The notes under the pieces were generated by a model. The model saw only the letters and a program-made list of their open reading frames with translations. It was not told the DNA's origin and ran no database searches. From contig OY718806.1 of NCBI GenBank assembly GCA_963070105.1, positions 6,283,865 to 6,347,864 on the forward strand: a stretch of 64,000 nucleotides of DNA, read 5' to 3'. The position numbers and the translations under genes were made by a program. Positions within the stretch are counted from its first letter, which is position 1. Each line of letters starts with the position of its first letter. Positions 1 to 15,300 of this stretch are shown here, one piece after another. This stretch comes from Litomosoides sigmodontis. Lineage: Eukaryota > Nematoda > Chromadorea > Rhabditida > Onchocercidae.

Positions 1-3000
1 AGTGCAATAAAGCAAAAATGCTGAGAGCTGTTAAGCATGCGCAAGCTGACATGAGAGAAGAGCCGGGCAGAATGTATAATTATTCCAGAAAGCAATGTAT
101 TGTATTGGAGACCTCTTTTTTCACGGCTGACAGAACTGCCCACTAGCAATATCAAATCCATGCATCGGATAAGCTCTGTTCATTTGCTTGATAGACTTGA
201 ATCGGCTTCAGGAGGGAAGATAAGGGCAGTGAAAAAGCATGCTATTTTCATGCAAATTTACATAAGCAGGGAATTTGATATTTATAGATGTCCCTAGCTT
301 ACTTCTCTTTGTCTACAACACTGTGTACATTTGAATTTTGTAGACAAGCCCTAGAATTATCGATGATTAAATTAGGCTTGGGCTCACATCCTTCATATAT
401 ACTGATATAATTCAGCGAATCAATCTACGAGAGATGGAACAAGTTATATTCCCATTATCGTTTCCTACATAATCATCCCTTCTCGGCTCATTGCTGTCAA
501 CTAATAGCTCTTTAAGCTACATTTGTCAAGCTTCATTATTTATTACGGTTGTTTTGCGCAGAATGTTTTCCTCTTGCACGAAATATGACCGCACGAAAAG
601 GTAAAGACGTGTCACGTACTCATCTGTCTGTCCCATTGATAACGTCCGTCCAATCAATCATAAATATACCTCAGTCATAATTTGTTATTTTAAGCAGCTG
701 TTACGGAATGCACAGAAGAGACACACATGAGAAATTAATATTTAAATAATGACCGTTATTTATTACAAAAAGAAAAGGAAACCTCTGATAGGTGTCGGTT
801 CCACGAAGTTATCGTTGCGTTTCTGAAAATTAGGTTTTAGATTGAATTTTTTGCGAAGAGATGATGTCTTAGCATTCTAGAAGATCATTGATTCCAATCG
901 CTGGCGGCAACGATTGCTTGTCACGTTATATGAATTTTGATGGAAAGAACGTGGTACCTACAGACTACATTAATTGACCACCTATGTCTTTAGAGGGAAA
1001 AGATGAATGAGCTGAACTTAGACTAGCACTGTGAGGTATCCCTAAGTTAAGGAAGCATCTTTCTTATTTTCAGTATTCATTCACTCCTACAGACAGTTCT
1101 TGAAGATCCAGAAAGTTGAAAATCGCATTGGTCTGGACGATCAACTACTGTTCGTTGAGTAATTAAGGAAAGAATTTGAAAGTAGACATCTTATTTGCCC
1201 TTTCCTTTTGATGCAACCCTTCTTCCTAAGTAAAAAAGCAAACCTCAGATTTTGGAGCAACAGGTGGATTCTTCAAACGATGTAATGACTGCATGACGCG
1301 AAACGCGGATGTCCATTTATGACGCACTCGTTTGGTTTGCATTGCGGGCGCTGTTGTGCCTGAGCTTTCTCCAAACAAGTCCACATCCAAATCCATTTGT
1401 TCATTTCACCTTTAAAGTGAAATGGAGAAAGCTCAATATCGATAGATGCAATCACTCATATAACGTTCATTACTCCTGACAGGCGGATTCCTCCCGGACG
1501 TTTCTTAAGGCTGACGCAAAACGTAACAGAAGTCGACGAGCTTCATTAAAAAGCATTGTATGCAAGTAATGCCAAAAGTGTGTAACAACGGTAATAGAAA
1601 TAAATGTTATGTTACGGGCATTGCATTGAACGGTGAGGGATAAGAAAAAATTTTTGCAAGTGATATTCAAATTGTATAGCTTTATGAAAGATATCATTTC
1701 GTTTAAGCTTGAAATTTCAATTAGGAAAAAAAACACTTCAAACTGAATCATAGGGATTGAATGTACCTATGCAAGCAATCTTAAATTTTAATGATAAATT
1801 CTACTCTTTAACAAAATTTATTTACATTCTAATTGACCTAAAGGTAATAATAGTTTAAAAAAGAGGAATATTCATCCTGCTTTTAAATTAAATTTTTTTT
1901 ATAGACATTCTCAGCGTAGCCTTTCTTTCTAGCAAAATATTTCTGCTACCTATTAAGCCATAATAGATTTATGTAAGTTAACGAGACGGTCTTTGAAATA
2001 TAAACCTTTAATGAACTGTTGGAAACTAGCAAAAGGCTGCCATTTTAAAACAGTTGTGCAATTAAAGAGTAATGAAATCACTTAAATATAACGGGAAGGT
2101 AGCAACAAGAGTTGACGTTCAGCACCACTTTTCACCCGAAGTTTTATTCGCGATAAACCGAATGCTTCTACTGCTGCTTCAACTCCTTACAGTTAAAAGC
2201 AGAGACTGAGCAGCTACCCTTTTTTCATCCGATTATTCGATTAGTAATTCCATCTTTCTCCTATCAATGTAGGCAATAATATGATCAAATAAAAAAAAAA
2301 AAAGCTGCTAAATTTTACCTCTTTACACTTGTTTTTACAAAGCACCAAAGGAAAAGACAAGGAAATTTAGTGATAAGATAGAAAAATGAACAAAAAATTA
2401 AGTAGAAGATTTCAAGAATTATGTAAAATATTAAGGAAGAGTTCACTAAAAAGTTTGTGCTGGCAACCTTGTACTCTTCTTGCTAATAAATCAAAACGCT
2501 GCAATTAGCAACAAACTGATTAGTTCGTGAGAAACAAGATGGATCACGGCTTAATAACTAATGGATTTCCACTAATGGATTACTCATTTCAGAAACTTTA
2601 TAAGTCTGAAAGCATTTTTCTCCTGTGATTATCATGATAACTTTTCAGCATGAGTCATAATAAAACACGTTTAATTACTTAGAAAAACAAATTTCAATAC
2701 CTTTGTATAATTGCTCATTGAATGAGATTAAACTTGAATGTTACGAGGAAATAACATACATCCATGGAAACATTTTAAATAATATTAATGATTTTGCAAG
2801 ACATAAAGATTTGGGTAAACGCTAATGAACATCGATATTGAATTCAATTCCGATAGCATTTTAATGAGGCATATTTATTCCGCACATGTACTTTAGAATT
2901 GATTGACTTAAAATAAAAGCATCACAGAAATGAGCATCAGAAGGAAAAGTCATGAAAGATGCTTACTTCTTAGTCCAATGCTCTAATTTTGAATTTTATT

Positions 3001-4353
3001 TTTCATCGTTGAGGAGAAACTGCAACAAGAAGAATTATGGATAATTCTAATGTACAGATTGCAAATTATACATCTATCCATAGAGTTTTCGCATTGACGA
3101 TAAAGAGTTAGCAAGTGGCGAAGTGGGACTTGGATGCATTCATACCAATTTCTCCTGCCCGTTTCTATAGGAACAAAATAAAAACTGCCATTGGCGACGC
3201 ATCGGAATGTCAGATGAATCCTCTCAGTTTAATTGATGCCATTTTTCATTTAAATGTGATCAACACTGATGCACGAAGCCACAAAGCTGATACAGTAGTT
3301 AATTTGATTGCAGAAAGATACGTAAGAGATGGCACGTCTGGTAGCCTCACGGGCGGCGAGTGACATCGACAAGGCGCTGTTGCTCCACTGTCCACCGTAC
3401 ATCTTCTACTTCTCTTCATGCTGCAGCGATGAGCTAAAGCAGGCATATTTTTAGCATACTGACTAGTTATGCAGCATTCTCAACCAGCTAATGATGCTTA
3501 ACTAGTGGTTACATCCGACATTGATTTCTGGATGTTATAAAAACTTTCACTGACCAAACGTTCTACTCACAAAGTTCTTCTTAGAACCACTGGTTCCTTA
3601 CTGTCAAGCGATTGTTGCTTAGGGCAAGAGGAGAATTGTGAACAAAATGTACAGTGACTCCTCACATAACGGTTCTATATTTTTATTTTTCCCTACTTTG
3701 GATCAGGCCAAAATGTAACACAGACAAATCCGCTCAAAATTTCACGTCCTGAAATTTACATTGCATAATGCGTTAATACATAAAGCGGAAATAGATAAAG
3801 GATCTAACTATGACGAATAATGTATTATTTCAGTGGCATCACACGGTTTTAAAAAATGATTATATCGTTTGGGATGTATTCCATCCTGAACAAAATAGTG
3901 TGCAACAAGCTTTACTAGAAAAATTTCCGAAAAAAATAACAGGTAGGGTAGATGTGGAGTAAATTCACTTCTCCCCCACTTTTATGAGTACAATGTCAAG
4001 ACAGTACGAAATTTATTGAATTATGATGTAAGAGTGTAATCGATTCATTCTTAAAAATATTAAATATTCATCAAGAAGTGCTCATTGATCAGCAAATTAA
4101 GTTTTAAAAGAAGTTCTATTTTTTTATAGACATGGATGTGCACATATACAAATATGGATGTGCATTGAATCGATAAAAATGATTAGAAATTTTCTTTTAA
4201 TTCCCACTTAGTCAGTCATTTCAAAAATAATCATCCTTTTTTTAGAAAAAAATTTACTGCAATTGATTCAGAAGGGTATAAAAAAGTAGTAGCTTAGCTT
4301 CTAGCTTAACGAATAAGTTGTGCATGTTTTTTCAGTCTTTCCTGTTCCCTCAT

Positions 4354-4379
4354 ACACACACACACACACACACACACAC
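4354..4379. repeat. (CA)n microsatellite
   Basis: An uninterrupted CA dinucleotide run of about 26 bases in non-coding sequence. No gene is recognised nearby. Confidence 0.9.
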
Positions 4380-7300
4380 GCAATACACCACTTGTAAGCG
4401 CAATTTTCACCATTATCGAGAGGCGAACGTTCTTTGCACAACTAAAATTCTTCTGCGGATTTTTTGAGATATTGGAGGGATATCTGGAACAGCAGTAGTT
4501 CGTCAGACTTCCATCGTTGAGATGTGAAGTATTTTTATTTCCACAAGCACAGATGGCTTCGACTGAATCAATCGAAGTTTTTTATTGATCGTGCTATTTC
4601 GGTTGTGCAATTCAATGTTTGTTAGCGCTTGGAAAAGTGCAAGAAATCATTCACTGTAACTGAGGTGTTGGAAATTAGTTTCGACAAATCTTACTTGCAG
4701 CTTTCGTAACAAGTGACAGGAACAGGTAGGTGCTTTCAAAATAAATGAGTATTCTCTTGTCCCAGAGAATTACTTTTTCATTCTTCAGTCCATTCTAAGT
4801 TTGCTGGCATCTCTTTAACTCCCTCATTTAGCATCGTTCTTTTTTTTATTTCAAAGCATCCTTTTACTGTTAGATGTCAGCTACATGTTGAAGAGGAGGA
4901 AGTGCAGTGAAGTAAGTTCAGTTCCCTTATTTGAAATTTTGAAAAACCGGAAAGGAAGAATAAGCAATACACTTTTTAAAAAAATGAATACATACTTTTG
5001 CTTGAAAAAGAAAATTTATTAAAGAATGCAAAAGATCAATCACGCCGCATTTGTTAAGAATAAACTTCTACCTCGGTTTACATAACAGCATAGTTCACTC
5101 CTGAATTCATGAATGGAAATTCATAAATGAGTAAAGTAATTTATTTTCTAGCTTCCTTTTGTTGTAGTGAAAAGCTTCAATTTCAAATGCTACTGGATGC
5201 ATGCATGGCGTCTGCACTGATGTAAATTCATTCAAACTTTTTAAGGATACAGGATGAATAAAAAATACTCAACATGATCAAGATATTTTCAATTAAATTC
5301 AAAGAAAAAGGCTGCTGGACAAAGCGCGTGATTAAAAAGATGCAACGGCTATAGAGGAGATAAAGGACTTGCATGATTAGGTGCCAAGTATACTTGCAAG
5401 AGAATTAAATTATTTATTGATTCATATCCCAAAAAGTTTTGGGAATAATATTCTTTTCAATGAAATTTAAGTAAATTACCTTAGAACTTAAAACAAATGG
5501 AGAGTTGTCGTCAAATTTATATGTAACATTATAAAAGGAATTTAATGCCTCCATTGCCATGAAGAAACTAAGAAAACTGCTGGAGATATGAGGAAAGAGT
5601 TAGCTGCATTGCTGTTAATTTCATAAAAAATCGAAAATCGACTTTGTATGCACTCCTTTCATAGCAAATGCGATTTTTCGTTTTTTTCCTGCTGATGAGG
5701 ATGCCACGAAAATTAGTTAAACAAGCTAAAGAGCTTATAAATTAGAACCAATCCTGTAAACAATTTTATTTGCATAGATATATGAAAACACTGAAATTGA
5801 GATGAGCTATGAGCAAAAATCTGAAGCACAGCGGACTTAAGCCCATTCAACAAGCAGGAATCGCATTCTTGTCTAACTACCCAATTCCTCTTTAAATATA
5901 TAGTGTTCATTTTGTATAAACAACCCTCGCCCACCTGTCACTTCGTTTTCACTATCAGGTCACTTCGTTAGAACCAAAGGAGACCCAACGCTCCGTTATT
6001 TACAAATGGCGTTTTTTTCATTCATCAATGCCTTGGATTTCTCTCTCGATGTGAATTATGTGGAATTCAAGCACAACAAGCGTTCAAGTTGAAAACAATA
6101 CATAAAGAATTGAAAAATAAAAAAAATAGTAAGGAAACTGAGTACTTTCGTGATTTACCGGAAATTAAATTATCATGTTAATCGTCCTTCCCAAGAATTC
6201 TTGAACAAAATTCACATACACGTAAGTGCTGCCGGCAACAAAATTATCTTTTAATGAAAATATTTGGACGCACTAAACTGTAGTTTTAAATGCAACACAG
6301 GTGGGGCGGTCTAGTTACAAGCTTCATTAAATGCATTCTTATTTCCATACCTCGATTGTTTCTTACCAGTTATTTCATGGTGATTTCATGATCTATTCAA
6401 TGCTTAGGATTGATTGTGATATCCGGTAACTGAATTGCAATAAGAAAAATTAACGTTGATGCGTTGATATATTATGCTCTTTTTCATCTGCACGAAATTG
6501 CTAATATCAAAGAATAAATGTTTAAAGCGTAGTAAGCGAAAAAATAATGAAAGTGAAAGGAGATGTAAGAGGAATGAAGCAAGAAGGATACCTGAATAGG
6601 AAGGGAGATGAAGAAATTAAGGAGGATAAAGGAGAGAGATAAGCCGACTGCCGCGTGTTCTGATATCCAGGTTGAAGTACACAGAATTATTTCCTAAATG
6701 ACGTAGCGTTGTTGTTGCACAGAAAATACGATCACCCCCAACGGCGCCCTCCCCTCCACCTACACATCCGCCCTCATCTGCGACTTACCCTGGCGATCAG
6801 CAGGATCACCACCAACTGACTCGGATACTGCAACACAGGACACTCTCTCATTCAGATTGTGTGATGTAATCGGCAAGTGGAGAAAGCTGTTGTGGCACCA
6901 CCCTCACTCCGCTAAGCAAGACGTTGTTGTAAGGAAGCATCTGTTGCTTCGTAAAAAGTTGGAAGAGAAGAAGTACTCCGGTGCCGCAGTCCTCATCTCC
7001 GTCACCACTTTGCTAACTCCAGAAATCCGACATTTACAGTGGCTGAATGCTCTTCTACATCTTTTCTCCATTGTGCCTCTCTAAACGTTCTGAAATTTCA
7101 AATTCAAATATAATGAAGAGTGGCACCCGTTCTCTTTAGAAATATTTTCATCGATGCAGCTGGTGCAGTCTCTGGGGTGCCTCGCAATTCAATACCTGTT
7201 CGTGCTATCCTCCCACCACACCACCTATTAATTTGCGTCTCAAAGATTTCGGGTTTAAAGATAAGCCGAAATGCACCAAAAAACATTTTCCATCAAATAT

Positions 7301-9129
7301 TCTTTTGCCTTTTGCAATAAAACAAAATGATAAACGCGACGCAAGCCTCGGAATGTAAGCCTGCGTAAACTGAAATCAATTGAAATTACTAAAATGTATA
7401 GACCATACTAAATCTATTGAAATTTGAAATCTTAAAATTTGCTTTAGTCTTACTAAGACGTTTTAAAAATCGGCAGAAAATGTGTGACGCGCATATTCTT
7501 GCATTTCATTTTATATTTAAATAAAAATGCATGTAACCTGTAGTTTGAAGTGAGGAAAGAGCTCTTCTTCCTAGGAAATAGCAGAAGTAAAAACTTTCCA
7601 TAAAGGAATTTTCCAATCACTATTTCTAGGCAGCCAAAGATACAGTGTTTCACAAATGTTGTTTACAGCACATTGTTTATCCCGAATTCGTTCGATGAAT
7701 GAATAACTGTTTCGGCACCATTACCAGAAGAGTTATGGAAAATTTTGCAATCTGCGCATTCGTCATTGCTTAAATTTTCCTTTTCCCATTCCCTTGCTTC
7801 TTCTCTTCACTAACCGTATGATTTCTAGAAGTATACATACATTTATATTCACTAGTAAATCCTAAGTGCATTGACGTGAACTAATCTTTGTAAGCCTGCT
7901 GTGCTATCACAAATTATGCACTGCCCTCTGCATCCGACTCAGCTTGGAGCATTTCGAAATTCTTTTTATACATTTAAGGAGCAAAGAAATATTTTATTAT
8001 GTGGAAAGAATAGGAAATTTATCAAAACTTGTTGACAGTGTATGTTTCACCCGCGGTCTTATCACCGTCTCGCTAACAAAGTCAATAATAGTCACGTGAT
8101 TATTAGTACTTACTGATCGACAGAATGTATTAGTTCAGTTCTTGCTACTACCCGGTAAATATATTCCATGTTCGCGTCAGCAATAAATCACCGTTACTAA
8201 TAAATGCTAGTTAATTTCCATTTTACCAACAGTTTTAAATACTTTAAATACATCTCTAGCATGTTAGTGCACGTCTCTGATATACGACGAGTGCAGAAGA
8301 TTATTTTGACCATAATTTGCACTTCTACGTCGGAATCACTTTTTGCCAATGAAGCAATTGAGAGAATTATTGCGGAAGTAGAAGTCTCCTCGGCTTCTCA
8401 TTTTTTCGCTATCATCGTCGCAAAACACTAAGAAATTGTTCCATAACGTCAATCTTTGAACACGCTACGCGTTGGAAGGGAATCAGGAAGATGGCAGATG
8501 GGAATGGAAAGTACAGAAATAGCATGCAACTTTAGATCTTACACTAAACGTATGATATTAGCAAAGGAACTACTTTGCAGTAATGCTAGTTTAATTTCTA
8601 CAGAATCCACATTTCCTCCACTTGTTCCACATCAATGCACTCATACATGATCTTTCCTGCTAGGCAATATTTTTCCGCTATTTTAAGCAACACATTCCCT
8701 TCCAAATCCACACATTCCCATTTTAGTCTCAATCTCATCCAGCATCTGCAGTGGCCGAGATTGAAGGAGTGCGATAAGAGGAGGTCAACTTAAAATATTT
8801 CTGGCTGATTTATACAAACGATCCTTCCTTTCAGCTATTAAATATGTTAGAGCAGAAACGTTAGCAGCTCATAACAACACTTGTCTTCTGAAAATACCTC
8901 TCAAAACCAATTCAGGAATACTTGGCATGAATGTTTCACATTCCGAGAACGAGTGAGTCATCATCGACAAGCAAGTAGCAATTCTTCTTGATCCCCACTC
9001 GACACGACACCGACACACTACAAAAGTTGTTGCTTTATAGAAGCAGCACCTCTTCTCTCTCCTCTATTTGACGATGATGATATTGCAGCCGGAGAATGAT
9101 GCACATTCAATATTTAAATGCGTAGATAG

Positions 9130-9175
9130 GTGTGTGTGTGTGTGTATGTGTCTGTCGGCGTGTGTGTGTGTGTGT
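9130..9175. repeat. Imperfect (GT)n microsatellite
   Basis: Two GT runs are separated by a short TATGTGTCTGTCGGC-like interruption. Any translation across it (cysteine/valine-rich) is an artefact of the repeat. Confidence 0.85.
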
Positions 9176-11249
9176 TTAAATACAAGCGCAACATGTATGA
9201 GAGTGTTTGCGTTCAAGCACGACGCTAAACTTTCAATGGGGCGAGCTGAGTTGTGGAATTGTGAGATGAAGTCGTGTTGTGTTGTTTGCGCACAAAAAGG
9301 AAATCAACATCCTGGGAGGAGTGAAATTGATTCAAATCGGATCACAACAATCGAAATTCATTTCTGTGCTTCTGTCTGACTACATCGCGTATTGATGACA
9401 TTGGTGCATTATGGACGATGATTAAATAGAGGTGGAGATTATTACCAATCTTTCGTAAATCTGTCAATTTCACGATTTACTGCTACTGCTCCATAACGAT
9501 GCACTAGGCGGACGGAGATATATGGAGAGAATTAAGTGAATCTGATGACAGTCACCATCAACTTACAATCAATCCCTTTACAAGGCTCGTTTCTAGCAGT
9601 GACCCTGTGACCCTCTCTCATTCATTACCCTCCTTAGCGTCCACTAATTTTTTTTTGCTTCTGCATGTTTTTCTCTATCAATTCTAATTTGCCTTTTGTT
9701 TTGTATGGCTTTTCTCGTTCTCGTCATGTTTGTTTGCAGCACCATTAATCTACGAACAATGTCTAGCATTTAAAACTTTGCTTTAAGAAGTAATTTCATG
9801 TGCGAATACTTTTCCTGATGAGCATTCTTGCTAATAATTGCTTACACATAATTCAAAAGTCTGATCATTAAGTTCCATTTCGTGAACATACCAATCAGTA
9901 TATTTTCATTATCCACCTACCTCTTCTGATCATATTCAACCGTTGTCCAACACAAAATTATGGTTTTTTTTTGGAACATTATTGATTGAATTAAATAAAT
10001 TTCAATTACATTAATCGTTGATCGTTTGGATCAAGGCCAGATCATGAATAGTTCACCCTTCTTTTCCTCTCCTCTCTTCTTTCGCTCAAAAAAAAGATTT
10101 AAGTAATGGAGATTACACTAGCCAATAATGGTTGTTGTTTCAAGGGAGACCAGCTTTGAAAATCGGAAGCAAATTAAGTGAAAATAGGACTTTAATTTAG
10201 GAAAGAAAGAGAAACATGTCCAGCACTCTTCCGTCTTCGGTAATTGGGAAATTGGAATTGAAAAAAAGCCACCGTTGTCTTTGCTTAAACATACTTTTCG
10301 TGTTGTGACTGAAACTATTTCAGGACATAATTTTGTTGTATTCTTGAACCTATTTCAGCAACTTTTTATTGGCAATTTTAAAAAAGATTTCTTTGTTTTT
10401 AAAGTTTAATTCAAAAATGAAATTAAAGCTGAAATTAGTTCTGCTTTTGGAGTTTGTGCATTCACTGGGACTTGCACAAATCATTAATAGGCTGTATTAA
10501 ATGCGTTAAGTCCGATTTCATCATCAGAATAATTTTCAGAACATGAAATGAAGTGCTGCGCTCAATTGAACAAAATCCTCCATTTAATTGCCACGTGAAA
10601 TGTTTCCTGTTATCGCGACAACACTTTGCCATAAGTTTCAGGAAATGAAATAATATAAATTAAAGGCCTTTGGCGTGTAATTTTATGAACCACTTGCCTT
10701 ATCAGACTGCATCCTTTTTTCCTGAAGTGTTTAGCAAATGTTGCGGAATTAGACATTTCACGTGAGCTTGTGTACTTGACGCAGTACGTGCCATTTCCTC
10801 TCTCAGCTATTTTTGCCCTTGTCGCAGAGTACTGCTATGCAGCTATCCTTGTTCTGCAAATTGCCTGCGTAGACTATGACATTTCCACTATCACTCAAAT
10901 TGCAAATTGCAACACAACACACATCGTTTTTTTCTATAGAGAAATGATCAAGGTTGTTTAAAAAATGGATGAAACTGCATTCATTGCATTCTTTTTTCTG
11001 TATAGTTTATCAAATGGCTCCACGTTAAATTAGTTTACAAATCCTACGTGGGAGTTTGTTCCATTTTGCGTTTTTATCTCATTAAGATTGAACTAGAACT
11101 AACAAGTGCATTTTGCATTACTACAAGGTTTAATGATAACTTGATTTCAAACTGCTAATGGATATGTTGTAGCCGCACGAGTTTCGTAAAAATTCTTGAA
11201 TGTTAGTGTTGCATTAAACAGGGTAATCAAGTCCTCTGCATGTTTTAAA

Positions 11250-12320
11250 ATGCGTCATGCATTTGCATCATCCACAACCAATTGCTGTAACAATGCGTTC
11301 AAAGCTGTCCGATCTAATCATATTCAATGCCTCACTCATATGGATAAGGAAGATTTGGAACAACGTGACATCAGTGGACAAACGCCGCTTCATGTAGCCG
11401 CAAAACTAGGCTTTTTGCAGGCTATCGAGTATGTTTGTCTTATCGTTTGTTTTTTTCTTTTCCATTTTTAAGGTAATAAAACGAACACTCTTTGTCGCCG
11501 TATGACATTTTAGTTTACTACAAAACGAAGTACCAGAAACACGGGATGCTGTATCGGTATTTGGAGAAAATCCTGCTCTCGTTGCTGCAGGCGAAGGACA
11601 GACACTAAGCGTTGAATTATTGTTTAGCGGAAATTCGAAATATGCTTTAACTCGGGCACAACAGCGAGATATCAATGGTACTACGGTTTTAATGGCTGCT
11701 GTTGCACGAGGAAATAATGACTTGGCTTTGTGGCTTCTGAGACGTTTCGGGAAGAAATTGGCAATGTTACCCAACAATTTCCGTATGCTACCCCTGCATG
11801 TCGCTGCTGCAAAAGGTATGTAATATTACCTTTTTATTGGTAATGGCAGTAATCACCTACCTGTTTACTTTTTTTATTGTTAGCATCAGTAACTGAAACT
11901 TCAATGCGTAATAAACAGAATAAAAACTTCCTAAAATAATATTCATTTTCATATTTTCTATTCTCCAATATAAGAATATTTCGTCACATCCACAGAATTC
12001 CAGCCTTGCAAGTAGCTAGGCTATTATGATGATTTTTGGAGCGTTAGACTGGTGCACAACAGCACCAAGTTACGACGTCTATAAAATATAGCGAACTAAA
12101 AGACATGTTACGTGTTCTAATTCTTATTTGACAGCAACATTGGTAGGGATTGTTTTACGCTCTATTTATATTCCTTCCAAGTAATTGTAAACAGTTCTTA
12201 AAAAAATTTCAGGTAATATTGAATTTATTCGCAACGCAATCAAATACGATCGACATATGGTTAATTTCAGAGATCAGTTCGGTAATCTTTGTTAGTCTAA
12301 ACCCACTTTCACATGCTACT

Positions 12321-12382
<62 letters not shown>

Positions 12383-15300
12383 GTGATCCAATAATATAAT
12401 GTTACAGGTTGTACACCAGTCTTCTATGCAATTCAAGGAGGGTGTTTTAACTCTGTTAAACTTTTGGTCGAAAAAGGTGGTGCAGATATTTGCATAGTAT
12501 CAGATAAAGGACAATCACTACTGCATGTTGCATGTCTTGCTGGCCAAGCGCACATTGTTCGATGGATTGTAAATCGTTCTACAGCTGATGTTATTTTGTG
12601 GACAACGAAGGATAACGCTAATGCTATACACTGCGCCTCATGTAAATTTAAAATCATTAAATGAGTAGAATTACATCTTCTAAAAGAACAAATCTGAATT
12701 TAGAAATTTCCTTCCTACTATATTAATTGAAGAGCACAACCATTTTCGTTAACAGCTTGAATAGATTTTTGAATTGGTCATATACAAGATGGCAAATTCT
12801 GTTAGATATAATCCGTTATACCATTTTGTATGATGCGAAAGCAAACCTGGAAATTCGAAATGAAGTTAAACTTTTAAAATTTGATCAGATATGCTTTCGT
12901 AAATAGATAAATAAATACTAAATAAATAAATAAGTATATATATATATATATATATGCATATATAGTGTTTATATATATTATTTATTATTACAGATATATA
13001 TGTATATTATACATATATAATATTATATATATATATTATATATATTATATATATTATATATATTATATATATTATATATATTATATATATTATATATATT
13101 ATATATATTATATATATTATATATATTATATATATTATATATATTATATATATTATATATATTATATATATTATATATATTATATATATTATATATATTA
13201 TATATATTATATATATTATATATATTATATATATTATATATATTATATATATTATATATATTATATATATTATATATATTATATATATTATATATATTAT
13301 ATATATTATATATATTATATATATTATATATATTATATATATTATATATATTATATATATTATATATATTATATATATTATATATATTATATATATTATA
13401 TATATTATATATATTATATATATTATATATATTATATATATTATATATATTATATATATTATATATATTATATATATTATATATATTATATATATTATAT
13501 ATATTATATATATTATATATATTATATATATTATATATATTATATATATTATATATATTATATATATTATATATATTATATATATTATATATATTATATA
13601 TATTATATATATTATATATATTATATATATTATATATATTATATATATTATATATATTATATATATTATATATATTATATATATTATATATATTATATAT
13701 ATTATATATATTATATATATTATATATATTATATATATTATATATATTATATATATTATATATATTATATATATTATATATATTATATATATTATATATA
13801 TTATATATATTATATATATTATATATATTATATATATTATATATATAATATATATTATATATATTATATATATTATATATATTATATATATTATATATAT
13901 TATATATATTATATATATTATATATATTATATATATTATATATATTATATATATTATATATATTATATATATTATATATATTATATATATTATATATATT
14001 ATATATATTATATATATTATATATATTATATATATTATATATATTATATATATTATATATATTATATATATTATATATATTATATATATTATATATATTA
14101 TATATATTATATATATTATATATATTATATATATTATATATATTATATATATTATATATATTATATATATTATATATATTATATATATTATATATATTAT
14201 ATATATTATATATATTATATATATTATATATATTATATATATTATATATATTATATATATTATATATATTATATATATTATATATATTATATATATTATA
14301 TATATATTATATAATACATATATAATATTATATATATATATATATTTCTATTTTGATCACATATTGAACTTGTGTTTAAAATGATTCACGAACAAATTTT
14401 ATCTTTGGATGATCAGTTATTTAGGAAATGGGTCTTCAAAGCAGTTTTTTTTAGATAGTGGAAGCGTCGCTGCGCTCTATGTACTACTCCATACTATTTC
14501 TCATAAACGTCGACGACAGATACTTGCATTGCGAGATTCACGTGGTAATACTCCGCTTCATCTTACAGCTATCAACAATCATACTGATGCTGCACAGTAT
14601 TTGGTTACTTTTAGAATCATTTCATGTGTATCTTTTCTTGCACTTTACAAAACACATCTCGTAAAATAATAGGTTTTTCTCTTCTTAATCGAAGGAGAAA
14701 GAGGTGGTATGGTCGAAAAGGGATTCCAGACAAAGTTGAGAAGCGATGAATGATGAAACTGTAGGGAATAACGTATTGACGAAAGCCGTTTTTCTTCAAA
14801 AAAACGCTTGCAATACTTCACTATTGACAATCCCTTCATGGGAACGTTCCTGAAGACATAGAATAAAATGGAAGTGGCATGGAATCGGTTTTTATTAAAT
14901 GACGTTGCCATACTGCACCCGTAGCAGCTATGACAATTGACTACTATAAAAATTACCCTCCATTTTGATCATAATTTTATGGTTGGTATTACTGGCGTAT
15001 TTTATCAGATCGATACGTTTCTGTTGAGCTGCAGTATTGCCGGTAAAAAAGAGTGGAAATGATCAATTGGTTAGAATATTAGTACACGTTTCTCAATGAT
15101 TTCAATTCTGTTTATCAACGACTGATAATCTTGAGATTTTTTTAGCTGGAAAGTGGCGCTGAACCGCGACTGCTCAATAACGGAGGACAAACGGCTGAAG
15201 CAATCGCTTGCATACGAAAAAATTATCAACTTGCAAAGCTTTTATCTTATTGGAAAGGTATTTCGATTTGAATTATATGAGGGGTTTTTAGAAGTATCAT

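Larger units (their letters stand above)
1..11221. other. Gene-poor region, no recognised gene
   Basis: No exon chain could be built on either strand. All open frames here are short, lack recognisable motifs and do not join through plausible splice sites in phase. The region is AT-rich with many A/T runs. It contains a CA repeat near 4.36 kb, a GT repeat near 9.15 kb, a purine-rich stretch at about 6540-6645 and a C-rich stretch at about 6735-6800. It may hold upstream non-coding exons or control elements of the ankyrin gene that starts near 11.25 kb, but nothing in the sequence proves this. Confidence 0.6.

Noticed and set aside
3115..3363. 82-codon frame starting AKWDLDAFIPIS
   Set aside because: The start is not ATG, there is no motif and no neighbouring exon joins in phase; it is most likely chance.
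12965..14314. 449-codon open frame of repeating Tyr-Ile-Tyr
   Set aside because: It is the translation of the 9-bp TTATATATA array; the period is a multiple of three, so no stop can occur. It lies in an intron.
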